Assembly (NCBI RefSeq): GCF_030818485.1
Contig: NZ_JAUTAJ010000004.1
Coordinates: 1,219,001 to 1,283,000, forward strand
Length of the DNA stretch: 64,000 nucleotides
DNA from: Pseudoroseomonas cervicalis
Lineage (GTDB): Bacteria; Pseudomonadota; Alphaproteobacteria; Acetobacterales; Acetobacteraceae
Reading direction: 5' to 3'
Positions 37,682-45,994 of this stretch are shown in pieces (position 1 is the stretch's first letter; every line of letters begins with the position of its first letter). The position numbers were made by a program, and so were the translations under genes. The notes under the pieces were generated by a model. That model was not told the origin of the DNA. It saw only the letters and a program-made list of their open reading frames with translations, and made no database searches.

Positions 37682-38158
37682 ATGGACCCGACCGCCCCGC
37701 CCCGCCCCGGCCATCGCCGCCTGCCCGCCCGGCGCGCCGCCCTGGCCTGGCTGGCGGGCTCCGGCGTGGCGGGGCAGGCGCTGCGCTTCGGCATCGTCGG
37801 CGCCAGCGGCGTGGTGGTGGACACCGCCATGCTCTACCTGGCGCTGGGGCTCGGCGCCGGGCTGTATGGCGGGCGGGTGCTGTCCTATCTGGTGGCGGCC
37901 AGCTGGAACTGGGCGCTGAACCGGGCCTGGACCTTCCGCCAGGCGCGCAGCGCCCCGGCCGGTCGGCAATGGGCGCTGTTCCTGCTGGTCAATCTGGGCG
38001 GCTTCGCCCTGAACTATGGCTGCTACGCGCTGCTGGTGGGCTTCTGGACGCTGGCCGCGGCGCATCCGGCCATCGCCGTGGCGGCCGGGGCGCTGGCCGG
38101 CATGGCCGGAAACTTCCTGGCCAGCCGGCATTTCGTCTTCCGCGCCCCGCGCGGGTAA
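37682..38158 (+). CDS. GtrA-like membrane protein
   Basis: A 158-residue protein with a basic proline-rich N-terminus and four predicted membrane helices. RFGIVGASGVVVDTAMLYLAL, NWALNRAWTFR and AGNFLASRHFVF are hallmarks of the GtrA family, small flippases for polyprenyl-phosphate-linked sugars used in O-antigen, teichoic acid or arabinogalactan glycosylation. No glycosyltransferase partner is next to it. ATG 37682; ribosome-binding site weak. Confidence 0.85.
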   Translation: MDPTAPPRPGHRRLPARRAALAWLAGSGVAGQALRFGIVGASGVVVDTAMLYLALGLGAGLYGGRVLSYLVAASWNWALNRAWTFRQARSAPAGRQWALFLLVNLGGFALNYGCYALLVGFWTLAAAHPAIAVAAGALAGMAGNFLASRHFVFRAPRG

Positions 38159-38422
38159 GCAACTCGTCAGCAAAGCGGAAGAAACTCCACCCTCGGGGCT
38201 TGGTTACAAGCCGATGAAGCTGGAGCGGAGCACGGTTGCCGCCCCGTGACCGCTTGGCCCGGTCGCCTTATCCTGGCCAAACTTCCGTAGGAGTTCTTCG
38301 CCGGCCATGTCCGCGCCCCTGACCCATCGGCCAACGCCGGCCCGAGCGCCCGCCAGGCGGAACCCCGCCGCGGCGCCGGGCGCCCTGCCCCGCCCTTGCC
38401 CTGCCGGGACGGGAGCGCCCTG

Positions 38423-40255
38423 ATGGCCATGGCCCCGCGCGGCGCCCCCGCCAACCTGCTCTCCCAGGCGATCGCCGCCTGCCGGCGCGAATTCGTGGCG
38501 GTCGGCCTGTTCAGCGGCGTGGTGAACCTGCTGCAGCTCACCGTCTCGCTCTACATGATGCAGGTCTTCGACCGGGTGCTGGCCACCCGCAGCCTGGACA
38601 CGCTGAGCTTCCTGACGCTGATCGCCATCGCCGCGCTGCTGCTGCTGGCGGTGCTGGAGGCGGTGCGCAGCCGGCTGATGCAGCGCTGCGCCAGCTGGAT
38701 CGAGGCCCGCGTCGCGCCGGAGGGCTTCGAGCGCGCCATGGAGGCGCAGCTGCGCGGCCGCCCCTACCGCATGGAGGCGCTGCGCGATCTCGGCTTCTGC
38801 CGCTCCTGGCTGGCCTCGCCCGGGGCGCTGGCGGTCTATGACGTGCCCTGGGTGCCGGTCTATCTCGGCGCCATCTTCCTGCTGCATCCGGTGATGGGCT
38901 TCATCGCGCTCGGCGGCGCGGTGCTGCTCTTCCTGCTGACGCTGCTGAACGAATTCGCCACCTCCAACCTGCTGAAGCGCGCCTCCAACGCCGCTCTGGT
39001 CGGCCAGCGGCGGGCCGATTCGCTGGCCCGCAATGCCGAGGTCATCGACAGCATGGGCATGATGCCGGCGGTGAAGCGCCGCTGGCATGACAGCCTGCAG
39101 GAGGGGCTGGCGCCGCAGATGCAGGCGGCCGACCGCGCCGCGCTGCTGCTCTCGGCCACCAAATTCTTCCGCCTCGCCGTGCAGCTCGCCATCCTCGGGG
39201 TCGGCGCCTATCTGGTGCTGCGGCAGGAGCTGACCTCCGGCGCCTCGATCGCCGGCTCGATCATCATGGGCCGGGCGCTGGCGCCGGTGGAGCAGCTGAT
39301 CGGCGGCTGGAAAGGCCTGGTGCAGGCGCGCCAGGCGCTGAAGCGCCTCTCCGGCTTCCTGGCGCAGCCGCGCATCCGCCCGCCCGGGCTGGCGCTGCCC
39401 GAGCCCACCGGCAGGCTCGCCGCCGAACGTGTCACCTACGGCCTGCCCGGCCAGGCGGTGGCGATCATCAAGGGCGTCAGCTTTAACCTCGACCCGGGCG
39501 AGAGCCTGGCGGTGATCGGCCCCTCGGCCGCCGGCAAGACCACGCTGGTGCGGCTGCTGATCGGCACGCTGGCGCCCAATGCCGGCACGGTGCGGCTGGA
39601 CGGCGCCGATGTCTTCACCTGGAAGCGCGAGGATTTCGGCCGCCATGTCGGCTACCTGCCGCAGGATGTCGAGCTGTTCGACGGCAGCGTGCTGACCAAC
39701 ATCGCCCGCATGGGCGAGGCCGATCCGGAGCAGGTCTTCGAGGCCGCCAAGCTCGCCGGCTGCCATGAGATGATCCTGCGCCTGCCGGCCGGCTACGACA
39801 CCGAGATCGGCGAGGGCGGCGCGCATCTCTCCGGCGGCCAGCGGCAGATGATCGGCTTGGCCCGCGCCATGTTCGGCAACCCCAAGCTGGTGGTGCTGGA
39901 CGAGCCCAATTCCAACCTGGATGGCGATGCCGAGGCGGCGCTGCAGCGCGGCGTCGAGCGGCTGAAGGCGCGCGGCTGCACCGTGGTGCTGGTCTCGCAC
40001 CGCCCGGCCCTGGTGCAGGCGGTGGACAAGGTGCTGCTGCTGAAGGATGGCGCGGTGGAGATGTTCGGGCCGCGCGCCGAGGTGCTGAAGCGCGTGATGG
40101 GCCCGCGCCCGGCCGAGATCGGCAACCAGCCGGTGCCGCGCCTGGCCGCCCAGGGCGGCGGTGGCGCGGCCCCCGGCGGCGGCGCCCCTGGCGGCCCGAC
40201 CCCGCCCGCCCCGCCGCCCGGACCGCGACCCGCCCAGCCCGGAGGTGCGGCATGA
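38423..40255 (+). CDS. Type I secretion ABC transporter (PrtD-like)
   Basis: A 610-residue fused permease/ATPase. Six N-terminal spans include LYMMQVFDRVLATRSLDTL, a typical start of PrtD/LapB-type exporters without a C39 peptidase domain. ATPase motifs: Walker A GPSAAGKTT, GYLPQDVELFDGSV, signature HLSGGQRQMIGLARAMF, Walker B LVVLDEPNSNLD, H-loop VVLVSHRPAL. The last 45 residues are a Gly/Pro/Ala-rich tail not found in most relatives. It pairs with the overlapping HlyD-like gene to export a protein substrate; no RTX-type substrate gene or TolC gene is in the window. Confidence 0.92.
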   Translation: MAMAPRGAPANLLSQAIAACRREFVAVGLFSGVVNLLQLTVSLYMMQVFDRVLATRSLDTLSFLTLIAIAALLLLAVLEAVRSRLMQRCASWIEARVAPEGFERAMEAQLRGRPYRMEALRDLGFCRSWLASPGALAVYDVPWVPVYLGAIFLLHPVMGFIALGGAVLLFLLTLLNEFATSNLLKRASNAALVGQRRADSLARNAEVIDSMGMMPAVKRRWHDSLQEGLAPQMQAADRAALLLSATKFFRLAVQLAILGVGAYLVLRQELTSGASIAGSIIMGRALAPVEQLIGGWKGLVQARQALKRLSGFLAQPRIRPPGLALPEPTGRLAAERVTYGLPGQAVAIIKGVSFNLDPGESLAVIGPSAAGKTTLVRLLIGTLAPNAGTVRLDGADVFTWKREDFGRHVGYLPQDVELFDGSVLTNIARMGEADPEQVFEAAKLAGCHEMILRLPAGYDTEIGEGGAHLSGGQRQMIGLARAMFGNPKLVVLDEPNSNLDGDAEAALQRGVERLKARGCTVVLVSHRPALVQAVDKVLLLKDGAVEMFGPRAEVLKRVMGPRPAEIGNQPVPRLAAQGGGGAAPGGGAPGGPTPPAPPPGPRPAQPGGAA

Positions 40256-41634
40256 GCGTCACCACCCTTCCCCCCTCCGGCGCGCCGCAGCCTGCCGAGC
40301 CGCGCCGCCCCAGCCTGCCGCCCCTGGCGCCGGAGCTGCCGGCCATCCCCGCCCGGCCGCGCACCCGCGGCACGCTGGTCTTCGGCCTGGCGGCGACGCT
40401 GCTCTTCGTCGGCGGCTTCGGCGCCTGGTCGGCCTTCGCGCCGCTGGCCGAGGCCGCCATCGCCCCGGGCCAGATCCGCTCCGAGGGCAGCCGCCGCACC
40501 ATCCAGCATCTGGAGGGCGGCATCGTGCGCGAGATCCTGGCGCGCGACGGCGACCGGGTGCGCGCCGGCCAGGTGCTGATGCGCCTCGACGATGTGCAAT
40601 CGGCCACCGGGCTCGAGACGCTGCGCGCCCAGTACTGGGCCTTCCTGGCGCAGGAGGCGCGGCTGGATGCCGAGGCGCGCGGCGCCAGCGAGATCGCCTT
40701 CCCGGCCGAGCTGCGCGACAGCAACGACCACCGCGCGCTGGAGATCATGACCGGCCAGCGCACCCTGTTCGCGGCGCGGCAGACCTCGCTGCAGAGCCAG
40801 CTGCAGGTGCTGGAGGCGCGCATCGCCCAGCATGACGCCACCGCCGCCTCCGCCCAGGGGCAGATCGCCAGCCAGCGCCGCCAGCTGGAGCTGATCCGGC
40901 GCGAGGAGGCCAGCGTGGTCGAGCTGGTGCGCCAGGGGCTGGAGCGCATGCCGCGCCTGCTGGCGCTGCAGCGCAATGTCGCCTCGCTGGAAGGCAACAT
41001 GGTCGATCTGAACGGCCAGGTGGAGCGCGCCCAGGCCTCGGCCGAGGAGGCGCGCAACCAGATGCAGCAGCTGCGCGACCAGCGCCTGGCCGAGGTCACC
41101 GGCGAGGCGCGGGAGAACCGCACCCGGCTGCACGAGGCGACCGAGAAGCTGCGCGCGGCGCAGGATGTGGCGATGCGGCGCGAGATCACCGCGCCGGAGG
41201 ACGGCACCATCCTGGGCAGCCGCTTCTTCAACCTCGGCGCCGTGGTGCGCGCCGGCGAGCCGGTGATGGAGCTAGTGCCCGCCGAGGACCGGCTGGTCGC
41301 CGATGTGCAGCTCTCGCCCACCGATATCGACGTGGTCTATCCCGGCCTGCAGGCCGAGGTGCGGCTGCCCGCCTTCAAGCAGCGGCTGGTGCCCTTCCTG
41401 CACGGCCATGTCACCTATGTCGCCAGCGACGTCACCACCGATGAGCGGACGCGCGCCAGCCATTACCGGGTGCAGATCGTCATCGACCAGGAGCAGCTGG
41501 CGCGGCTGGAGAATGTCTCGCTGCGCGCCGGCATGCCGGTGGAGGCGCAGATCCAGACCGGCAGCCGCAGCTTCTTCCGCTACATGATGCAGCCGGTGCT
41601 GGACAGCTTCCACCGCGCCTTCCGCGAGCAGTGA
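40252..41634 (+). CDS. Type I secretion membrane-fusion protein (HlyD/PrtE-like)
   Basis: A 460-residue adaptor. One N-terminal membrane helix (LVFGLAATLLFVGGFGAWSAF) is followed by the lipoyl half-motifs EGGIVREILARDGDRVRAGQVL and ITAPEDGTILG, with a long coiled coil between (about residues 130-300). The C-terminal part (VQLSPTDIDVVYPGLQAEVRLPAF) is the beta-barrel region of HlyD proteins. It bridges the inner-membrane exporter and an outer-membrane channel. ATGA overlap with the ABC gene and GGAGG upstream show coupled translation. Confidence 0.93.
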   Translation: MSVTTLPPSGAPQPAEPRRPSLPPLAPELPAIPARPRTRGTLVFGLAATLLFVGGFGAWSAFAPLAEAAIAPGQIRSEGSRRTIQHLEGGIVREILARDGDRVRAGQVLMRLDDVQSATGLETLRAQYWAFLAQEARLDAEARGASEIAFPAELRDSNDHRALEIMTGQRTLFAARQTSLQSQLQVLEARIAQHDATAASAQGQIASQRRQLELIRREEASVVELVRQGLERMPRLLALQRNVASLEGNMVDLNGQVERAQASAEEARNQMQQLRDQRLAEVTGEARENRTRLHEATEKLRAAQDVAMRREITAPEDGTILGSRFFNLGAVVRAGEPVMELVPAEDRLVADVQLSPTDIDVVYPGLQAEVRLPAFKQRLVPFLHGHVTYVASDVTTDERTRASHYRVQIVIDQEQLARLENVSLRAGMPVEAQIQTGSRSFFRYMMQPVLDSFHRAFREQ

Positions 41635-41687
41635 GGGGGCGCCGCCTTCCGCCGCACCGCATCGGACCCTGAGGAGAACCCGACCCG

Positions 41688-41978
41688 ATGACCGACAAGA
41701 CCACGCTGTTCGCCGACGGCATCCTGGAGGCCAGCGTGCATTACGGCGTCACCCGCATCACCCTCGCCCAGTCGGGGGCGGAGGGAAAACCGGTGCCCTG
41801 CGGCCAGCTGATGATCCCGGTGGTGCAGTTGCCGGCCTTCGCCAACAGCCTGCTGGCGCTGCTGAAGCAGATCGACAGCAAGGTGAAGCAGGCGCAGCAG
41901 GCGCAAGGGACCGCCCCGGCCGCCACCCCGGCCGAGGCCGGCGACAGCGTGCCCGGCGCCTTCCGCTTCTCCGGCTGA
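41688..41978 (+). CDS. Small protein of unknown function in the type I secretion operon
   Basis: A 96-residue protein beginning MTDKTTLFADGILEASVHYGVTR, with a central beta-like part (ITLAQSGAEGKPVPCGQLMIPV) and a helix (LPAFANSLLALLKQIDSKVKQAQQ), ending in an Ala/Pro tail. The strand-then-helix plan faintly resembles DUF3467-type proteins, but I do not assign it. Start preceded by GAGGAG. It sits 53 bp after the HlyD-like gene and 2 bp before mepA, so it is probably co-transcribed with both. Confidence 0.7.
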   Translation: MTDKTTLFADGILEASVHYGVTRITLAQSGAEGKPVPCGQLMIPVVQLPAFANSLLALLKQIDSKVKQAQQAQGTAPAATPAEAGDSVPGAFRFSG

Positions 41979-41980
41979 GC

Positions 41981-42883
41981 ATGCGGCCGCGCCAGGTCGC
42001 GCTGGCGGCGCTGGGGGCGGGCCTGCTGGCCCTCGCCCCGCCCGCCGCCGCGGCGCCGCCCCCGGCCGAGGCCGCGCCGGTGCCGATGCTCCAGGCGATC
42101 CCGGCCGCCAGCCCGGCCCAGGCCTGGGCCACGGTGCCCGGCCCTGCGCCGGGGCCGGCGCGCAGCATCGGCGGCCATGGCCTGGGCTGCATCGCCGGCG
42201 CCGAGGCCATGCCGGCCGAGGGGCCGGGCTGGCAGATGGTCCGCCTCTCGCGCAACCGCTTCTGGGGGCATCCGGCGCTGCTGGCCAGCCTGCGCGGCCT
42301 GGCGGCGCGGGCGCAGCGCGCCGGGCTGCCGGCGCTGTGGATCGGCGATCTCGGCCAGCCGCGCGGCGGGCCGCTGCCCTGGGGCCATGCCAGCCACCAG
42401 CTGGGGCTGGATGCCGATATCTGGTTCGAGCTGAACCCGAAGCCGCCCACCACCCCGGCGCAGCGCGAGCAGATCGAGGTGCCCTCCCTGGTCCGCCCGG
42501 ATGGCATGGATATCGATCCGCGCCGGTACACGCCCTCGCATGCGCTGCTGCTGCGGCTGGCGGCCGAGGATCCGGCGGTGGACCGCATCTTCGTCAACCC
42601 GGCGATCAAGCAGGCGATCTGCCGCGACCATGCGGGCGAGCCCTGGCTGCGCCGGCTGCGCCCCTGGCGCGGGCATGATTCGCATTTCCACATCCGGCTG
42701 CGCTGCCTGGCCGGCCAGGCGCAATGCCAGGACCAGGCCCCGGTGCCGGCCGGCGATGGCTGCGATGCCAGCCTGGCCTGGTGGTTCTCGCCCGAGGCGC
42801 GGCAGCCGCCCCCGCCCCGCCCGCCGGGCCCGCCGCCGCGCCTGCCGGCGGCCTGCGCGGGGGTGCTGGCGGCGCCGGGCTGA
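41981..42883 (+). CDS. mepA: Penicillin-insensitive murein endopeptidase MepA
   Basis: A 300-residue periplasmic peptidase of family M74. Signal peptide QVALAALGAGLLALAPPAAAA; then the MepA blocks SIGGHGLGCIAGAEAMP, GPGWQMVRLSRNRFWGHP, IGDLGQPRGGPLPWGHASHQLGLDADIWF and HDSHFHIRLRC, the last two carrying the zinc-binding His/Asp/His ligands. It cleaves D-Ala-meso-DAP cross-links in peptidoglycan. Its place after the type I secretion genes (2-bp gap to the small protein) suggests co-expression. The last 30 residues are proline-rich. Confidence 0.92.
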   Translation: MRPRQVALAALGAGLLALAPPAAAAPPPAEAAPVPMLQAIPAASPAQAWATVPGPAPGPARSIGGHGLGCIAGAEAMPAEGPGWQMVRLSRNRFWGHPALLASLRGLAARAQRAGLPALWIGDLGQPRGGPLPWGHASHQLGLDADIWFELNPKPPTTPAQREQIEVPSLVRPDGMDIDPRRYTPSHALLLRLAAEDPAVDRIFVNPAIKQAICRDHAGEPWLRRLRPWRGHDSHFHIRLRCLAGQAQCQDQAPVPAGDGCDASLAWWFSPEARQPPPPRPPGPPPRLPAACAGVLAAPG

Positions 42884-42973
42884 GCCGGCGGCGGCGCCCG
42901 CCGCCAAGGCCGGATCCGGTATGGCCGCTGCCCGCCGGCGGGATGCCGGCCCCGGCCCAACCCGGGCCCAACC

Positions 42974-43633
42974 CTAGCCCTGGGCGTCGATCAGCGTCTC
43001 CGCCGCGACCACGCCGAGGAAGCGCCAGGCGGCGCCCTGCGGCTGGAACAGCGCCATGGCGCCTTCCGGGAATTCCGCCTGCGACAGGCCGCGCCCCAGC
43101 ACCAGCCCCAGCGGCACGATATGCCCGACCAGCACCCGGTTGCCGCCCACCACCGGCCGCGCCAGCAGCGCCGAGACCTCGGCCGCGTCCTGCCGCGGGT
43201 CGCGCCGCGTATAGTCGTCGGCCACCAGCGCCGGGTGGAGCTGCGCCGCGCCGAAGGCCAGCTCCGCCGTGTCGCGGGCGCGGAAGACCGGGCTGGTCAG
43301 CACCTCGGCCACCGGCACCCGCAGGCGGCGCAGCGCGACGCCCAGGGCGCGCGCCTGCGCCTCGCCGGCCTGGCTGAGATTGCGCTGCGCCGCGCGCTGC
43401 TCCAGCACGCCGGTATCGGCCTGGGCGCGGTCGGTGATGCCGTGGCGCAGATACAGGTTCAGCCCGCCGCGCCGCAGCAGCCGCAGCGCCTCAGCCGCGC
43501 CGAGCAGCCCGCCCGGCGCCTCGCCCGGGCCGCCGCGCGGCGCGGCGCGGCCATTCGGCGCCGGCTGCGCCACGCCGCCGCGCGGCACCGGCGCGGCCGC
43601 CAGCGGCAGCAGCCAGAGATGGCGGCGGCGCAT
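42974..43633 (-). CDS. Exported histidine-phosphatase-family protein
   Basis: A 219-residue protein with an N-terminal signal peptide (RRRHLWLLPLAAAPVPRGGVAQ) and a histidine acid phosphatase/phosphoglycerate-mutase fold: catalytic LYLRHGITDRAQ, EVLTSPVFRARDTAELAF and VLVGHIVPLGLVLG. The usual RHGxT motif is kept. Members exported to the periplasm act as non-specific phosphatases; the substrate is unknown. The ATG 43633 lies 5 bp after the glycerophosphodiesterase stop with GAGG before it, so both form an operon perhaps dedicated to scavenging phosphate from lipid headgroups. Confidence 0.85.
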   Translation of the reverse strand: MRRRHLWLLPLAAAPVPRGGVAQPAPNGRAAPRGGPGEAPGGLLGAAEALRLLRRGGLNLYLRHGITDRAQADTGVLEQRAAQRNLSQAGEAQARALGVALRRLRVPVAEVLTSPVFRARDTAELAFGAAQLHPALVADDYTRRDPRQDAAEVSALLARPVVGGNRVLVGHIVPLGLVLGRGLSQAEFPEGAMALFQPQGAAWRFLGVVAAETLIDAQG

Positions 43634-43638
43634 CCGCC

Positions 43639-44379
43639 TCAGCCGCGCAGCGCCAGGGCCAGCACCGGATCGTCGGTGGCCATCATGTCGACGCCGAGCG
43701 ACAGCGCGCGGCCGATGCCGGGCGCGTGGTTGGCGCCCCAGACGCCGATGCGCAGCCCGGCCTGGCGCAGCCGCTGCGCCAGCGCCTCGTCCAGCGCGGC
43801 GATATGCGTCTCGACCGTGTCGAAGCCATGCGCGCGGGCGACGCCCACCACCCCCTCGGCGCCGATGCTGGCCAGCAGCCCGGGCTCGAACAGCCAGATC
43901 ACCCCGGCCAGCCCGCCGGCGCGCTGCGCCGCGGCGGCGAGGTCGGCCTCGAAGGAGATGATGCGGCACTGGGCGCGGATGCCGGCCTCGTCCAGCACCG
44001 AGAGCGTGCGGCGCAGCAGCGCCGGGTCGGGCGCCTGGCCGGGGGGTGTCTTCAGCTCGACCTGCAGCTGCATCGCCTGGCCGCGGAACAGCGCGGCGAG
44101 CTCGGAGAGCAGCGGGATCTTCAAATGCCCGGCGCCGCGCAGCCGCAGCTGCGCCAGCTCCGCCGCGCCGCGCGACGAGACCGGGCCCTGGCCCTCGGTG
44201 GTGCGCTGCAGCGTGGTGTCATGGATCACCACCGGCACGCCATCGGCGCTCAGATGGATGTCGCATTCCGCCTGCTCGATCGGCAGGGCGAGGCTGTTGC
44301 GGAACGCCTCCAGGCTGTTCTCGGGCCAGAGGAAGGCGCCGCCGCGATGGCTGACGATCTGCGTGGGCGGGGTCTGCAT
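43639..44379 (-). CDS. Glycerophosphodiester phosphodiesterase family protein
   Basis: A 246-residue cytoplasmic GDPD. Motifs: IVSHRGGAFLWPENSLEAFRNS (HRG...PENT-like), AECDIHLSADGVPVVIHDTTLQRTT (ExD and HD), QVELK, and C-terminal VWGANH. These are the metal and catalytic residues of UgpQ/GlpQ-type enzymes that hydrolyse glycerophosphodiesters to glycerol-3-phosphate. Start ATG 44379 gives a typical N-terminus; longer frames upstream overlap the divergent gene's leader. No signal peptide. Confidence 0.9.
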   Translation of the reverse strand: MQTPPTQIVSHRGGAFLWPENSLEAFRNSLALPIEQAECDIHLSADGVPVVIHDTTLQRTTEGQGPVSSRGAAELAQLRLRGAGHLKIPLLSELAALFRGQAMQLQVELKTPPGQAPDPALLRRTLSVLDEAGIRAQCRIISFEADLAAAAQRAGGLAGVIWLFEPGLLASIGAEGVVGVARAHGFDTVETHIAALDEALAQRLRQAGLRIGVWGANHAPGIGRALSLGVDMMATDDPVLALALRG

Positions 44380-44465
44380 GATGGCAAGCTCTGCCCTGCC
44401 GTGGCTTCTGGCGCAACCCGGCCATGCCCGATACACTCGACGTAAATCTCCCGCGAGGTCGTGAC

Positions 44466-44738
44466 ATGCCCCTCCTGCTGGTAGCCCACGATCAGCCGGC
44501 CGATGGTGCCGCGGCGCTGGAGGATGCGGTCTGGCAGCTGGCCGAATCGCATCTGACGCTGCCCGGTTCGCTGCTGGTGGAGAGCGCCGTCTCGGCGCCC
44601 TACCTGGTCGAGCATCTGCGCGGCGCCATGCGGCGGGCCGGCTTCGGCGGCGCGCTGCTGGTCACGCCGCTCAGCCAGCCGAGCTGGGACGGGCTGTCCG
44701 CCGAGGCGGAGGAATGGATCCGCAGCCGGCTGGGCTGA
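44466..44738 (+). CDS. Small SinR/Cas2-like protein
   Basis: A 90-residue protein: MPLLLVAHDQ, then a helix (ALEDAVWQLAESHLTLPG), SLLVESAVSAPYLVEHLRGAMR and GALLVTPLSQPSWDGLSAEAEEWIRSRL. The order beta-alpha-beta-beta-alpha-beta with a final W-x-G...W tail resembles the SinR family of Cas2-like ferredoxin-fold proteins. No CRISPR array or cas gene is nearby, so it would be an orphan member. ATG 44466 with GAGG upstream is preferred over an ATG at 44424. It is followed by the TRAP-type binding protein. Assignment tentative. Confidence 0.55.
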   Translation: MPLLLVAHDQPADGAAALEDAVWQLAESHLTLPGSLLVESAVSAPYLVEHLRGAMRRAGFGGALLVTPLSQPSWDGLSAEAEEWIRSRLG

Positions 44739-44770
44739 TCCCCGGCCCCGCCCCGGCGCCCCAGGATGAG

Positions 44771-45994
44771 ATGATGCTGCCAAGGCTTGCCGCCCGACTG
44801 CGCTCCCTTCGCCCGGCCCTGCTGCTGGCCGGCGCGGCGCTCGCCGCCCTGCCGGGGCCCGGGCTACCCGGTGCCGCGCGCCCCGCCGCAGCGCAGCCGG
44901 CCCAGCCTCCTGCGCCGACACATGCCCCTGCCCCCGCACCCGCGCCCGGCCGCAACGGCCTGCCGCCGGGGCTGGGCGCGCTGCACGCCGCCCCCGCGCG
45001 CCCCGCGGCGCCGGGCGAGCCGGTGCAGCTCAAGGTGGTGGGCGGGCTGGCCAATGTCGCCCAGTACACCCGCTATGAGGAGCCCTTCTGGCGCCGCCGC
45101 ATCGCCGAGCTGACGCATGGCCGGGTGGTGGCGGAGATCGCGCCCTTCGACCGCGCCGGCTTCCGCGCCGAGGAGATGCTGCCGCTGATGCGGCTCGGCG
45201 TCGTGCCCTTCGGCACCGCCCTCGTCGCCGTCGTCTCCAGTGAGGAGCCGGAGTTCAACGCCGTCGACCTGCCCGGGCTGAACCCGGACATCGCCACGCT
45301 GCGCCAGACGGTGCGGCTGTACCGGCCGCATCTGCAGCAGCTGCTGCGCGAGCGCTACGGCATCGAGCTGCTGGCGGTCTACACCTATCCCGCCCAGGTC
45401 ACCTGGTGCTCGCGCCCCTTCTCGGGGCTGGCCGATCTCGCCGGGCGGCGCATCCGCACCTCCTCGGTCGGCCAGGCCGAGCTGTTCGAGGCGCTGGGCG
45501 CCACCTCCGTCGTCATCCCCTTCGCCGAGGTGGTGTCGGCACTGCGCGCGGGCGTGGTGGAATGCGCCGTCACCGGCACGCTCTCCGGCAACACCGTCGG
45601 GCTGCATGAGGTGACCAGCCATATCCACGCCATGGCGCTGACCTGGGGCGTGTCGATCTTCGCCGCCAACCAGGCCGCCTGGGAGGCGCTGCCGGAGGAT
45701 GTGCGGCGCAGCCTGCGCGCCGGCCTCGCCGATCTCGAGCGCGACATCTGGGACGCGGCCGAGCGCGAGACCGGCGAGGGGCTGGACTGCGCCACCGGCC
45801 GGCCCGGCTGCACCAGCGGCCGGCCGGGGCGGATGACGCTGGTGCCGGTGACGCCGGCCGATATCGAGCGCCGCCGCGCGCTGCTGACCAGCACCGTGCT
45901 GCCGCGCTGGGTCGATCGCTGCGGCGCCGACTGCACCCGGGCCTGGAACACCTATCTCGGCCCCAGCCTCGGCATCATGGCCCGCGGCGACTGA
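44771..45994 (+). CDS. TRAP-type (DctP-like) periplasmic binding protein coupled to a hybrid kinase
   Basis: A 407-residue exported protein. A signal peptide (LRPALLLAGAALAALPGPGLPG) is followed by about 40 residues of Pro/Ala linker, then a DctP-like fold: RRRIAELTHGRVVAEIAPFD, PLMRLGVVPFGTAL, YGIELLAVYTYPAQVTWCSRPFSGLADLAGRRIRT, AEVVSALRAGVVECAVTG. Cysteines near the C-terminus (DCATGRPGCTS, DRCGADC) may form disulfides. No TRAP permease (DctQ/DctM) is near. Its TGA overlaps the ATG of the hybrid kinase (TGATG), so it probably acts as a periplasmic sensor partner for that kinase rather than for transport. Either of two adjacent ATG codons could start it. Confidence 0.85.
   Translation: MMLPRLAARLRSLRPALLLAGAALAALPGPGLPGAARPAAAQPAQPPAPTHAPAPAPAPGRNGLPPGLGALHAAPARPAAPGEPVQLKVVGGLANVAQYTRYEEPFWRRRIAELTHGRVVAEIAPFDRAGFRAEEMLPLMRLGVVPFGTALVAVVSSEEPEFNAVDLPGLNPDIATLRQTVRLYRPHLQQLLRERYGIELLAVYTYPAQVTWCSRPFSGLADLAGRRIRTSSVGQAELFEALGATSVVIPFAEVVSALRAGVVECAVTGTLSGNTVGLHEVTSHIHAMALTWGVSIFAANQAAWEALPEDVRRSLRAGLADLERDIWDAAERETGEGLDCATGRPGCTSGRPGRMTLVPVTPADIERRRALLTSTVLPRWVDRCGADCTRAWNTYLGPSLGIMARGD

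Noticed and set aside
38423..41634. The type I secretion pair as the exporter of the Nif11-type peptide
   Set aside because: The ABC protein has no C39 peptidase domain to cleave the double-glycine leader and lies 8 kb away with unrelated genes between.
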